The notes under the pieces: model-generated
Told to the model about the DNA's origin: nothing
The model's input: only the letters and a program-made list of their open reading frames with translations
Databases searched by the model: none
Translations under genes and position numbers: made by a program
From: Oscheius tipulae
Lineage: Eukaryota > Nematoda > Chromadorea > Rhabditida > Rhabditidae
NCBI GenBank assembly: GCA_037178975.1
Contig: JASJZH010000003.1
Coordinates: forward strand, 1,860,001 to 1,924,000
Length of the DNA: 64,000 bases
Direction of reading: 5' to 3'
Shown here: piece after piece, positions 1-13,500 of the stretch
Position numbering within the stretch: position 1 is the first letter of the stretch
How the letters are laid out: every line of letters begins with the position of its first letter

Positions 1-1804
1 TTTTTCATGTCTTGATTGGGGAGAAAACAACCGTGGTTCTTTATCACTACGACTTTCACGTTTCCTTTTCACTCTTCTCATTTTCGAAAACCTCTTTCCT
101 TACACATTCTTTACTTCTCTAATGCCCAAACTCGGGAATCCAATGAAGCACCTATTCAACTATTTTCGACACTTTTTCATACCCTGTATGAGTCTATTGA
201 ACTTGCAATTAACTATTTTCTGCACTTACGTAAAGTTTCGAACCACTGAAATGTTCCAACCTGGTTCTAGGAGACAGTAAGTACCTCCTCCGCGTCACGA
301 TAAACTCCAGCCCATTTAATCCCGAATTTCTGGATCAATATCCTGTTCGGTTCCAGTTCGACTAGTTTACCGTTTATGGGTAGTTTTCAAACTTTTTCAA
401 CAATTGCCGAGCAGAAAGTAGGTTCACAAAACGTGAATTTGACCCTCTGATGCGTCATGTCTTCTCCTACTGAACATTCTTTTCTTTTGACTGCTAGTGT
501 TGACAGAATTCGGTATGCAATTGTGCGGACGCCTTGCGGACGGACGGACTTTTATAGCCTAAGCTCCTCTGTTTTTGTATCACTGGAGACGTGGTTTCGG
601 CACACAGAAAAATAAAACAACACATTTCACACTACTAATCCTCGCTCTCCTATTTGACCTCTAAACTGTTTCAAGCTCTGCAATGGTCAACTTGTAATTC
701 CAAACTCCGCTGTCTCTCTAAAATGTTTCACAGACCAAAAAGACACTGACGATCCGTTCCGGCTCTGAACTCTTGTATACAGCTTTATACCGAAATTTCC
801 CAAAGGTTAGTGAATGAGACTCTGCTAGTCAACAAAGACCACTTTCAGTCCAACGACAGTTTTCATCTCCAAGATTCTTTCCGTTTATTTACCTTGGCCG
901 AGACAACCATTCTAAGAGAATGATCATCTCCGAAACTCGATTTTCCTCACACAGTTTGTGATCGTTTAGCCTCCGAACCATCACTTAGAGAACATAATTC
1001 GATGTTCCTCCACTCACTCACTTGACATGTTTTCCCTCAAAAATCAATCAGTTGTTTCCCTTACAATGGCAAATCCGCCGACCCGACTGACGGTTATAAT
1101 CTCATCAAATTGGAACTGTTTTCATTCATGGTTCTCTGTTTTAGCTGTCAGAGTGAAAAAGAGATCGAAAGGACACACCCGACTAGGACAAAATTCCTGA
1201 AATTGTGACCTTTTCGTGTCATCCATTAATCTGGCTGCTGATACTGCTACGAGCGAGCGCGGAGCGTGTTTATCACTGCCAGGTTTCTGTTTCAAACTAT
1301 TCGGGGGGCATGTTTTTCGATGACAAATTGTTAGTCATCGTAGTCAAGCACACTGATTTTGGCGGAGGGGAACATGCTCCACTGCATTTTTGAGGTTTCT
1401 GTTAGCCGCCACAACTTTAAAAATTCGGCGCGACTTTCTCATGTTTTTCGCTATTTTATCCTATTTTACTTTTCCGTTGTTTTGTTCGTAAAATCGAACT
1501 CTGCGAGCAGGGAAGTTTAGTTGGCAACAAATTCAACAGAAAAGTTGCCCGCGGTTTCTCCAGTTCGAAAGACCCCAAAATTATCTACCTGACCATCTCT
1601 TGAGGTCACAGTCCAAGATGGAGATGTACTAATTTGTTGTTTGTTCCAAACCAAAACTGTTTGCCAGAACTTTATTTCTACAGCTTGTGGTCGAAAGATT
1701 AAATGATTTCTTTCTAACTCAAAACTTCAAAAAACCTGCTGTCTCTATGTCCTTTGGGAGATATTCTAATTTTCCGATTTTCTTGCCAAAAGTAAAAAAA
1801 GTCT
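1..1804. other. No gene recognised (left edge)
   Basis: Both strands hold only short, compositionally ordinary ORFs with no motif I recognise. A stretch near 1375-1412 (ending in gccgcca) resembles the sequence just before and at the start of the tRNA-Ile gene at 16571, so part of this may be tRNA-flank debris. Nothing else is supported. Confidence 0.4.
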
Positions 1805-1876
1805 GGGCCGAGCCGGGGATCGATCCCGGGACCTCTCGCACCCTAAGCGAGAATCATACCACTAGACCACTCGGCC
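1805..1876 (-). tRNA. tRNA-Pro (anticodon AGG)
   Basis: This is a complete 72-base cloverleaf on the minus strand. The 7-bp acceptor stem is GGCCGAG/CTCGGCC and the discriminator base is C. The D-loop contains TGGTCTAGTGGTA and the anticodon stem TCTCGC/GCGAGA encloses loop TTAGGGT, which gives anticodon AGG. The T-arm contains GATCGATCC. No intron is present. A degenerate relative lies at 4731-4806. Confidence 0.95.
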
Positions 1877-2003
1877 ACGATTTGGGTAAAAATCTCCTTA
1901 CGGGAGATGTCCCGTATCCTATCGTCTTGTCCAGAACCTGTTTCTGGATCTGATCCCTTTTGGATCCAGCGATCTCCTTCGGTCAATTATTTTCGGTAAC
2001 ACC

Positions 2004-2075
2004 GCGTCCGTGGTGTAATGGTCAGCATGGATGCCTTCCAAGCATTCGACGGGGGTTCGATTCCCCCCGGACGCA
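2004..2075 (+). tRNA. tRNA-Gly (anticodon TCC)
   Basis: This is a complete 72-base cloverleaf. The acceptor stem GCGTCCG pairs with CGGACGC and the discriminator base is A. Anticodon stem GATGC/GCATT encloses loop CTTCCAA, which gives anticodon TCC. The T-arm has GGTTCGATTCC. It is divergently placed to tRNA-Pro at 1805, about 130 bases away. Confidence 0.95.
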
Positions 2076-3249
2076 AATCTTTTTTGTTTCTTTTCTAGAA
2101 GTTGAGATAAAATCGACCCAGGCTCGTGTCTTTTCCGGCACCCGATTCTGATCTTTATTGGTCGAACACCTCTCTTTCTCTTATTGACAAAAGTCTGCCC
2201 CGGTTTTACGACCTCATCAACGTCTTTTTTCTCATTTGAATTCAGAGAGAGTTCACGCCTTTTACGACTCCGAGTCAGGGACAACCTCTTGTTTTTTTCT
2301 TGGAGATTTTAATGACATCGAAAGCCTTTTTTAAACCTGGATCTGAGTTCGATATGCCTGCCCAAGATTATTAGTTAACTTCCTACTCCAGCTAGTCCGA
2401 ACCGTCTCTTCGCATCCGTTGTTCAGCTCAAAATTGCACTTTTTTCAAAATTTCGTGTTCTGTAAACTTGGAGATTTTGATCTGGCCTACAATTTTGTTG
2501 AAAATTGAAAAGTTAGAAAATGCCCCCTTACTTCCGAAAAACACTATTGTGATGTTCTTACGTAGTTGGCGCCAACTCACCCGTATTGTCTCGACAATTC
2601 GACCTACGGCTCGGCGAGATGGTACGGGCGAGCCGCGAGCTTTTTGCATCACGCTTTTTACAGGCTATTTTCGGGGTCAGGAAGTGATTTTTCAACTTTG
2701 TGATGTTCAGAAAAGTTATAGCTTTTGATCTCGGCTACAAATTTGTTTTTTTATTAAGAATTTTGTAATGACGTTTCCAACCTCGTTTGATGAGTTCTAT
2801 GCAAAACAGTGTTGTCATCAGATTGAACCTAATTCTCTCTTGCCTTCCCTCCCGGCACGGGAGGATTGGCATAATTTTGGTCCTTTTCCGGAATGACTAC
2901 CACGACCGCAGCCCCTCTCGCTCAGCCTGAGCAGGAAGGTCTTTTAGCTGTAGGTTTTTCTATTTTTTTTGTTCTTTGGACCCATCTCAGCCACTTTCAG
3001 GCGTCATGACCTCCTAATCGAGGGCACTTACACCCACAGACCTCGTGGCAGAGTGCACTTTTCAAGGCTTCACTGTATTTCGGGAGAAATTTTCCGGGAA
3101 CTGCCACTGCCAGCAAACATGTTGGGGAAATTTTTTGTCCTTAGAGCGTCCTGTGATGTGATTACTTCTGTGCGTTAGGGTTTAAGAGAGAGACACAGTC
3201 CAGTCTCGTTCATTCCTACCACTTTTCGTCCTCATCAATCTCTCGAAAA
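2076..3249. other. Intergenic, no gene recognised
   Basis: Only short ORFs without recognisable motifs occur. A GC-rich patch near 2570-2645 has short self-complementary runs (gcgccaac; ggctcg...cgagcc), but it folds into no tRNA or other RNA I recognise. Confidence 0.35.
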
Positions 3250-3300
3250 ATGATTCAAGCCAATGCTGGAAGACATAAGCCTCCAAATAGCATCTTCATT
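3250..3300 (+). CDS. Possible first coding exon of the OATP gene
   Basis: An ATG in an A-rich context opens 17 codons ending at a gtaagt donor. Splicing to the T-rich acceptor at 4471-4473 would continue in frame into the OATP exon that holds the ATG at 4504, giving a 716-residue protein. There is no homology to test this; it rests on phase and splice signals only. Confidence 0.3.
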
Positions 3301-4503
3301 GTAAGTTCTGAAGTGTTTCACCCTAAGTCTCTAGATTAACAACTAAAAAATTGTTTCAAACGTTTTCGGAAGAGTCTGAATATCAAGAAAAGTACTGGTC
3401 AGATCTCTTCTCTTTCTGGTGCCTCCTTTCAAAGACGTGACTCTGAACTTTAGCATCAATACTGTATCGGTTTTTAACCTTGAGATTACGCCGGTGTTAG
3501 TACATACTATTTTACAAGTTTCAAAACCGGAGATCTCACAAAACCATATCCCTCACGGCGTGTTTAGTTCATTTAGCAGCAAAAAAAACAAGCAAAAGCA
3601 AGTGAAAATTGATTAAACTGGAACTGGTTTGTGTAAAGAGAGAAAGCGAGAGAATGTGAGAACCGTTCGTGTAATCTCTATATGTGGCGTCACTTCCTAG
3701 TCGGTATTTTTGAAGACAGGGGTTCTTCGAAGCATTAAAACTATGTTTTGGCTTCAACGGCTTTTTATCTTGCGATGCTTAGCAAACTATAGTCGCTTGG
3801 GTAAAAAGGCATCGAACATAAAAATGTGACTTCTATTGTATGGCATGCTCTCTGTCCCTGACTGTTTTCTATCTACTAGCTAAAGTCAAAGTGAAGCCCC
3901 CGAGTATCTAAAGTAACCCTTACAGCTGTCCTGTCTTCTTGTATGAGACTTTTGCGTGAATGAGCCGATTTGTAGAAAAGACCCTACCTGCAGACATTCT
4001 GTGGAAGAGGTCTTCTAGAGTATCGGAAACTTCGTAGAATCCGTCATTGGCTCATCCAATGACGAGAAAGAATATAACAATGATTATCAGGGCACATTCG
4101 AGTTCCATCGTACCGTTACTAGCTTCCGACTTTCCATCCTCCGCTCCATTTAAATTTGGATGAAACATCCAAGTTTCACCAAATCGTTGCTAGCTTCTGA
4201 CCTTCCATGGTCTTCTTCTCCTCGGCGTTTCTCTGGAAACCAACCATTAGTTCTCTTATACACTGCACTCTGGCCCAGTCAACTCCTGATCCCACTAGAT
4301 TCAACCCCTTTCCATGGATTGCCCCCTCAATTTCTGTACTTTCTCTCAGTGTAACCGTACATTCCTTTCTTTCTGTTTTGATCTCTTCCGTCATAATTGC
4401 AAACGCGATTACAAGTGTTGGTGGCTGTGAAAGACTGAAAATTTTCGACGACTTCATAAATTCTTCTTTTCAGCAGCCTTACGTCAAGCGTCCGTCCCAG
4501 CAG

Positions 4504-7500
4504 ATGGAACGGCACAACACGGAAAATTTTGACTCGGATGAGGATCTCAAGGATAACGATGATGCATTGTTGTGCGGTTTTGGAAGGTAATTTTTTTGAA
4601 GTTTTCGACAAAGAAAAAGACTTTAGCTGCACGCCTCGGTGGCTTCAAAAGTTCCATAACGCTAAAATGATGCTCCTAATCCTAGGAATCTGTGCTTTTA
4701 TTCAGGTGAGCCAAAAAGTTAAAAAGATCTGGGGCGAGCCGGGGAACGACCCCGGGATCTCTTGCACTGTAAGCGAGAATTATACCACTATATAGACCAC
4801 TCGGCCGATTTTCCCCGCCGAAACACAAGTTGTGACATAGTCATGTGACATGTACTGTCCACCTAGTAGCGTCTCGAAATTTCAGAGTTTTGTCGTGAAT
4901 GCAATCTTCCCCGTCGGTTTGTCCACTCTGGAACGACGATTTCACATGACCAGCACCCATACTGGCATCATCTCGAGTTGGTACGACTTTGCTGTTCTAC
5001 TCGTCGTCTTCGCTGTCTGTCACTGGGGAAATAATGGTTAGGGACCAGGTATTGATAGCATGGTATTTTCAGGTCACAAGGGTCGATGGATTGGCTGGGG
5101 AGGAGTTGTAATGTCTCTTGGCTCACTAATCTGTGCTTTACCCCATTGGATGATCGAACCCTACGATGTATCTGACATTCAGGGCGGGAACTCTTCAGAA
5201 TTTGGACAGTGTACCTACAGGTAGGCTGGCAGTCAGACAGATAGCGAGAGACAGGGAGACAACAAGACAGAGAGACCAAAAACATAGATCTTTGTCGCAA
5301 GTTCTCTCCGGTAGTAAAAGGACATTTTCGTTGTGGGGGTCGAACTTGGAACTGGAACCATGATTTTTCTACTTTTTGCGCGCAGAGTGTGACCGAAAGA
5401 CAAATTGTTACGGGTGGGACAAGACTAATAGGGAAAGTGGAAGACACTAACCTAGTAGATTTGAAGGAGACGAAAAGCAGCAGCACAGTAGAAGTCGAAA
5501 GGCAAAACTGGCTTGACTTGCCATCTGATTATCAAACAATAATAAAAGTTTGTAGTTGCCAAGTAAGCCAGTTTGGGTAGAGTCTGCTTGAACGTATTCG
5601 GACAAGCTACCAGAGAGACATAAGTAACTCTTACTAAGATACAAAGAGACAGATACATGGTTCCTAAGAAAGTGTTCTAATTCAGAGACCTGGAACAAGC
5701 CCAATGCTCCAAGAATCCTCTCTCCAGCTACCTCAATCCCTACTTCTGGATGTTCATCCTCGGCCAGTCTCTCCACGGATTCGGCTCCACGCCACTCTTC
5801 TCCATCGGGACGACCTTCATCGACGAAAACGTTTCTCAGAAGGCCTCACCCGTCTACCTAGCCATTCACGCCGTTCTGACGTCCTTCGGCCCGGTCATTG
5901 GAGTCTTCGTCGGTGGATTTCTTCTCAACATATACGATGACTTCGACCGCGTTTCAATGTAAGTCCAAAAAAAAGCAAAAAAGACCTCATAATGGTTTTT
6001 TGCATCATCCTTTTTCAAGAGTAGCAAATATATTGTAATCATCGGCTGCGGGGAATCGAACCCGAATTGCGTGGGCTAGGGCAGGAGCGCTTGGCACTGC
6101 GCCAAGCAAACAGCATTGCGAGGGCAAAAGCGGGGCAACAAGAGGTCTGGGACCGTTTTTGAGCGCAGGAAGGGCGGTTTAAGTTACTTTTTTGAGAGAA
6201 AACAGATTGTGATCAACCTTTAATGATATGGATTTTGAATTTTCCCTCCCTACTGACTTCTACTGTTATCTGACTTGAAATATGTGTCTCCAGACTCGAC
6301 AATATCCGTACGTATGAACCGTATCTACTAATCAGTAACACTTCGCAAATCCTATAAGCCTTTTTTGAAAACTTGCCAAGCAGAAACTCTTATTTCTTTG
6401 TTAAGATCATCTCAAAGCTCGCCACTCGCGTTTGTTTCCTTTCCTGAGGACTCAGGAATATCCTTTACTTTAACCACATATGGCCAAGAGACCTGCTAAC
6501 TGTTTCCTAAGTGAGCCACGTGAATACAGTGTAGGACCGTACAAGTCAAAGAGACAGGAAATCTTGACTAAGCTTCAGAGACATAGATACCAAACGACTA
6601 CTTTCAAGATAGGACTTTCAAGAGAGGAGGATTTCATACCAAAGCAAACCACTTATCTTCCATACTAAAATTCTCTATTCAGAATCCCAATCAAACGCTC
6701 CGACCCCCGCTGGATGGGTGCCTGGTGGATCGGCTTCCTTGGATCCTCGATCTCTGCTCTCCTCATCGCCGTCCCGATCCTCGCCTTCGCTCGCGAGCTC
6801 CCGGAAGCCAAGCGTCACAGAGCCAAGGACATCAACCAGGTCAGTTCTTTATTCATCTAGTACTTGGAGTGATGGACTGCCGTCTTAATCCGTTCTTATT
6901 CAACACTGTCTTGAGCCATTTGGGACAATAGAGTAGCTTGCGGACGGTGAAGAATATTACGAGAATTTTGAGCGGGATTGACCAGAAGAAGAGCGCATTG
7001 AGAACCTGAAAAATGCATTTTGGGGTCCAAGGGGTTGACTCACACTGACGATTCCAGCAGAAATTTCCACACCGGTAATGTCCGGAAGCATATTGTCGAT
7101 CCAGGTGAAGAGTTGGGGAAGGAAAACGCAACTGTGGAGAACCATCTGGAAACTTGTGTTCTGGTGAACAAAGATCTATTACCAGTAGCATCCATGCCTT
7201 CATGAGACTTCTTTGCATTTTGATAGTCTTTGGACTGAATTGGCCCTCCTTGAACCAGCGATTCAGAATAAGACAGCAGGGGATACCGGTACAGACGACT
7301 GCAGCATAGACGACGTAGTCGAGAATGTTACTGACTACCTGGAAAATGGGGAATAGAGGGAGTGATAGAATACGAATTGAGGGGCATCAGAGCATAAACT
7401 TTTACTGTTATTATGAATCTCTCCGTCTCTCTGTCTTCCTGTCTCCGTGTCTGATTCTGTCTACCAAACTCACATTTCTCTCCGACATATCCCGAAAAAA

Positions 7501-10500
7501 CACCTTTCTCGGATAGTATCTCCCAGTCTCATCTGAACACATCAGGTCACAAACTGGCCAGAGCCGAAAGTCTGTAGGTTGAAGCACAAAGATCTGGATA
7601 GCTGGAGGTGGAATGGTAAAGGCGATCAGGATAAAGCGCGCGTAATAGAGCCATTCCGGACTGAATACACTTTTTCTTTTTGGACTTTTCTTTGTGTACC
7701 GTACTAGACTGATAACCTTGTAGATCATAGATACTGCTAGAAGGATGTTTCCAATCTTCTGGAGGAGATCTCCACCAGCTGCTAGAGAATAAGACAGCCA
7801 TGTCCAATAGTACTTTCCGAGGGCGTAGACAAGGGTGGAGGGGTAGGAATAGACCTGAAAGATAGAGAAGGTGAGAGATCTGGGTTCTGTCCCTTATTTC
7901 TGAGCTCAGTTCAGATCTTGTACAGAGTGACTACCGAGGGCCAGGGGTCCTGATGAGTTCAACACGGGAATTTTATGCTCGCATGACTGATTGTCTCTGG
8001 CGATTTGTTCCCGGTTAAAGAAAGCATAATGATCATTTTTCCTTGACACGAAGTCAATCTTCCGCTTGGGTGCCTGCTTTTGAATGGGCGATTTTTAGTT
8101 GTTCCGAGTTCCGGAATGATTTCACAAATGGCCAATGGGTTCAAATATCATAGCATCAGACACTATGATTCACCTGGACAACAGCACTCTGAAGTTTTCA
8201 AAAAAAAACGGAAAGAAGAGAGAGTCATGCTAACAGTCACGTTTCTTTCATTGTTAGCATGGAAAATTGACAAAATTCTTTAGACTTTTGGCTTGGGAAA
8301 AATATTGAAATCTAATGAACTGCTCCACATTTTGTTCGTATTATCTGTAACGCAGTTTGAGGGAAGCGGATCCAATCTATTGCTTTACTGGTTTTTCTTC
8401 ACTGCAAGCATAGTCATACTCTCCGGCAACTGTTTTCATTGTAGACTACTAGAGTCTTTCAAGGTGTCGACCTTTCTGTCTGTCTGTCTCTCACTCACCG
8501 GCAACAAGGGTAGATAACAAACACACGTGAAAAAGTAGCAAGCAGACAAGATCAGTATAATTTCTTTGTAGTGGTTCAGTGTAGTCGCTCTATTTTGGAA
8601 CAGTCCGATGAAGAGAGCTACAGAAATGATCAGCCCTCCCAACAATGCAGTGACAATGTTGACATATTGTAGACCATTGTAAACGTGAACAGTTAGCGTA
8701 TAATTGATTCCTAAACCTTGATAAAAACAAAAAAAAACAAGCCAACCTGGATCCATCTCTGAAGGTCGTCTACAATAACGTCGACTTACTCCTTTCCAAG
8801 AAACTGAGGCGGATAAATTGGGGATGAATGGGTACAGAATCGGACACACATCCTTTTTATAAAGGGACCTACTGATGTGGAAAGGTGCGAGGGATGGGTA
8901 TGTACATTTTTCAAATGGGCCTGTTTGTTGCGAAAATTATATAAGAAGATCACAAGATCTTTGGTGAGGAAGTTAGGAGAGCGGGAGAATTGGAGTAAAA
9001 CTGTGGTGCAAGATGATATGGGGTAAAGTAGTGAACTTTGAGATCAGTATCTCTCTGTCTCTTCCTCTTTGCCTCTTTGTCTCTGTCTCACTGTTTCTCT
9101 GAACTTCCTAATCTTCACTCGTTTCTTTCTCTGTCTGTTAGTCAGACCACAAAGTTCTTGACTTCTTTCTTTCTTTGACGCTTCCCTGATCTTATAAACA
9201 AATCCCATTGCCTTGTCTATCAGAGCATAAACCCCTTCCTCTTCCTCAATAATACGCAAGCAATAATTCATTCAACTGGTGATAACAGAAACCGTGGATC
9301 TTTCGGTTTTGCTGAACTTCAACTTTCTGTTCAAGCTCTTCAGCCAGTCTGGAGCCTGAAGACCCCTCCTCAGCACGATGAAGAAGACCAGAATCTTCAG
9401 AGGAATGACCCAAAAGGAGGCTGACATAGAGATCTGAGCGCTTGGGTCAAAAATTTGTTTTTTGTCAGACTTACAATCATAAGAATGGCGCCAACATCCA
9501 CTTCGAGTATTGTAGTATTGGGAAGAACTTTCCGGATGACCATGACTACTGTCGGGAGAAACAGAATGGTATGGATGAGGATCTAAAAGGTTTTCTTATT
9601 TAGAATTTCTCTCTATATATATACTAATACTTACCATCCAAATCCACCCCCTACTCAGTCGTCTCTGCAATTTCCGGGTCTGCTGGGACAGTGTTTTTGT
9701 CTTGAACCAGCGGTTAAGAATGACGATCCCGGGGATCCCGACAATGATTACGATGAAAAAGACGAGGTAGTACAGGACGTATACATAGAGCTGGAAAGGG
9801 TGCATAAGGAATCCAGGAACTCGCTTACCTTACTCCCATAGCTCTTGACCATGAAGCGCTTCAGCGGAAAAGTAGCATTTTCATCGAGACACAGGAGATC
9901 ACAGGCATCTTGGTAGATCAGCATCTCGTCCTCTATAGTCACAAAGATCAGAAGAGCAGGAGAGAACGAAAAAATAACCAAAAAGGGCTGGGCTACTCGT
10001 AGCGATTTGGGTCGAACGAAGAAGATGACGCGGTAGAGCATTAGCATGGCCAACATTGTACAGCCTACGATCATACATATGTCGAAAATTGTTGTTAGGA
10101 TAAAGGATAGCCAGGCTGGATAGTAGTGAGCGAGGAGATAGACGCTGCCGGAGGGGTAGGACGCGACCTGGGAAGCATGTTATGTACTAAAAGAATGAGA
10201 CAGAGAGAAAAAGCTCTTCAGTACCGCCTCGCTAGGACCACTTTCCTGAACACCCTGTAAAAGAATTTACCGGAAACAATACCAGCGCCACCACACAGGA
10301 AACAAAATGTACAGCCGTGAAGAGCAGGAATCCGTCCTTATAAGTACTAATGGCTCCCTTATTGTTATGAAGACCAACAAACAGACAAACTGACGAGATC
10401 ATTCCGGCTAGACACCCAGAAACCACACTGAAGTACTGTATTCCATTGTAGACATGTATAACCAGGGGATAGTCTGTAACTTCTGTAGATTCGCACTCTC

Positions 10501-13500
10501 AAAGTTGGACTCACCTGATGACATTTTGTGTTATTTCAGCTGTGTGAAGGCTAGCGGAAAATTATCAACTTGAACGAATACGAAAGCTGGGTAAGTGGGA
10601 AAGAAGCCATTGAAGATCGATACGTCTGCATTTGGAGAGAACTATGACGAGTTTTATCGCTTCGCTAGTTGGATCAGAGTTCTCCTGTACTAACTCTCAC
10701 TTTTGTACAGCCACGATAATATTTATACTTTGTATCTGTACCATCTCTCTATACGGAACAGTCTTATCTGTGCTGTTTAGAAATTTGAGCGACTATCCTT
10801 ATCCAGAAGCATTTCGCATACTGTCTTTGCCGCCACAAACAGTCTCGCAGACTGTTCCAGTAGTTCTCTATTACAGCTTCTTGACCATACAATGACTCTA
10901 GTACTGTTCCTAAGGATGGACCTTGTTCTGCAGAAAAAGTATCATCTCACAGGATGAGAATAGTTCATTCTTAGCTAGTTATCACTGAGACGTTCAATCG
11001 TTCCGCCTTGCTGAACTTGTACTTTCTGCTCAAACTTTTGAACCAGTCTGGAGATCGAAGTTCGTTTCTCACAGCCATGAAAAGAACTATGACTTCCAGC
11101 GGAATAATCCAGAAATCTAGTGTGATCGTGATCATTATCAGGATTCCCGGGAGGTTCACACCGAAAGGTGTCGGCATGAAAGGACCAGCAATCATGACCA
11201 AGGTGGGAAGGAACATTGTACAGTGGGTCAATATCATACAGATCCAGGCTGTGGTCAGCTCTTTTTGAAGTTTTCGAGTCTGGGAGGAGATGTTCTTCTT
11301 GGCGAGCCAGTTGTTGATGATAAGAATGGAGGGTATTCCGATTATGAGGACGAGGAAGAAGATGGTGTAGTAGAGAATGACGACATAGGGCTGAAACGGG
11401 GGTCTTTGCTTGGGAACCTGAACGTTTTGATCCCATGATTGGTTAGTGTCTTTTGAGAATTTACTAGTCCTTCGCAGTCATCTGACAGTGAAAGAGTACA
11501 GAGTATATTGGACTTTTGTCCCCTTGACTGCTATGACTCTTTACTGTATACTGGTTCCCATTTTTTTGACAGAGTACACTGAACTTTGTAATTGTAAAGG
11601 TAGGATGTCGTAGTTGACTGTCTCTCCTTGACCAGTTATGCTATCCCTCGTCCTCTTGTTTTTCTCACCTTTGTTCTGACTGACTCACAGTAGCTGTTCA
11701 GTGACTCATGCTCTTCAACTGAGCATCTCCCTTCAACTCACCTTCCCATAGCTCTTGACCAGATGCTTCTTCGTCGGATAAGTTCCAGCTACATCTACAC
11801 AAATCAAATTACAAGTAGTTGTCGATACCAGTGCATCCATGTCCGACGTGGACACGACTAGAAGGATGGGAGACAACGAGGCTATAGTGAGAACTACGCG
11901 CACTTTCGGGAGCAAGTCGGGCCTGGAAAAAGTAGTTTTTGAAGCACAAGGTTGGACTACGCCCTACGAGCTCGGTGTCAACAAACACCGACGGAGGACA
12001 CATACGATAGCTTTTAATAGAGTATATACCTACCTAATAATATACAGAACTCGGTAAATCATTATGACTGCCAGTTGGGTACAGCCGACTACGAGTGTTC
12101 CGTCTAGAAAGGTCGTCAGGATAAAGGCTAGCCATTGAGGGTAGTAGTCACCGAAAACGTAGAAACCTCCGCCAGGATAGGAGCCGGTCTAGAAAATAGA
12201 AAATAGAAAAATACCGTTTCCCTAATCATCTAGGATTCGCAAGTAGTAAAAAACCTTGTGCCACGGGCCATGTATATAACAAAAACAGACCGGGAACATT
12301 ATCAGCGTAGCGACGAATGAGATACAGTAGTTCCCAGTAAAGAGCATAATTCCACTCTTCATAGCATTGATTGGTCCCTTATTGTGGTAGAGACCCATAA
12401 ATAAGGCTATAGAAAAAGTAATGCCTGTCACTTGACCAGTAAAGAGACTAATGAACTGGATTCCATTGGACAGGGTCACCAGAATGGGGTAAACTAAGTC
12501 GAAAGATAGTATATTTTAAGACAAGACAGTACCTGAAGGCATCATGCAGAGCTAGACCCGCGTAAAAGTGGAAAACTAGATGTTTGATAGAGGGGTGTTG
12601 AGGCGATAAATAGGAAAGACTGGGAAAGGCTGAGTAGTTTTTCAGAACTGAAGGGAATCGTGTGAAAATGGAAGTGAAGAAATTGGACACAAAATGCTCA
12701 CTGATCCATGGCTCCATTAGAGACAGAGAGACAGAGAGATAGGAAAACAGAGAGACAGGAACAAAGAGACAGAGACAGTTCGCCGAATGCCATAATGTCA
12801 AACATTTATTAAATCCTCCTCACATGCACTCTCCCCCTTTCCGACAATTTCATGGAATGCGGTGTCTCATAGTCTTTGCACTCGCTTGAGCCATTCCAAA
12901 ACTGGTACTTTGTGAGGTCAGGCTGGTTTGTCTTCAGAGCGTAAAGAAACTTCAAGTGTCCTATTGTTTGATGTATTGTAATGTTGAAGACTTCCTTAGG
13001 ACCACTATCGTCTATGATCGTCATTGCGATTTTTGTACCACTAAAATCTGGCTTTTCACAATATATGAAACTCACTTTACGACATTAATCACATCTTCCT
13101 TCCGCAATTTAAGCGAAATAACGTCCACGTTCTCTCCAATCAGTTCCTCATTGATATAAAAGTTAAGATTCTCCAGCTTCTGGCCAATTCTTCGAGCGTA
13201 GGCTCTCTTGACTTCATCGAAGTTTGTGAATTGGGGAACGTAGAACTTTTCGGATTTAAAGTCTTCATCGACTAGATGGAGTTTGGGCATTTCCGTAGAG
13301 AAAGGGTGAGAGAATGACACTGATAACGAGAGATGTGCGCTTATCAGTCTGATGAAGTGGTTCATTCTCGTTTGGTCTTTTTTTTAATAAAACTCGGCTT
13401 TGAGCTTAGCGCATGTATGCATTGATACGCACACTTGATAAGGATGATTAAAGCGACAGTATACCGCTTGTGATATTGTCTGTGGTATTTTTTTTATCTG

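Noticed and set aside
10632-10895. + strand 87-codon ORF between Rec2 and Rec3 with a hydrophobic stretch
   Set aside because: No homology, no splice partners, and placement in a short spacer between co-oriented receptor genes; composition looks random.
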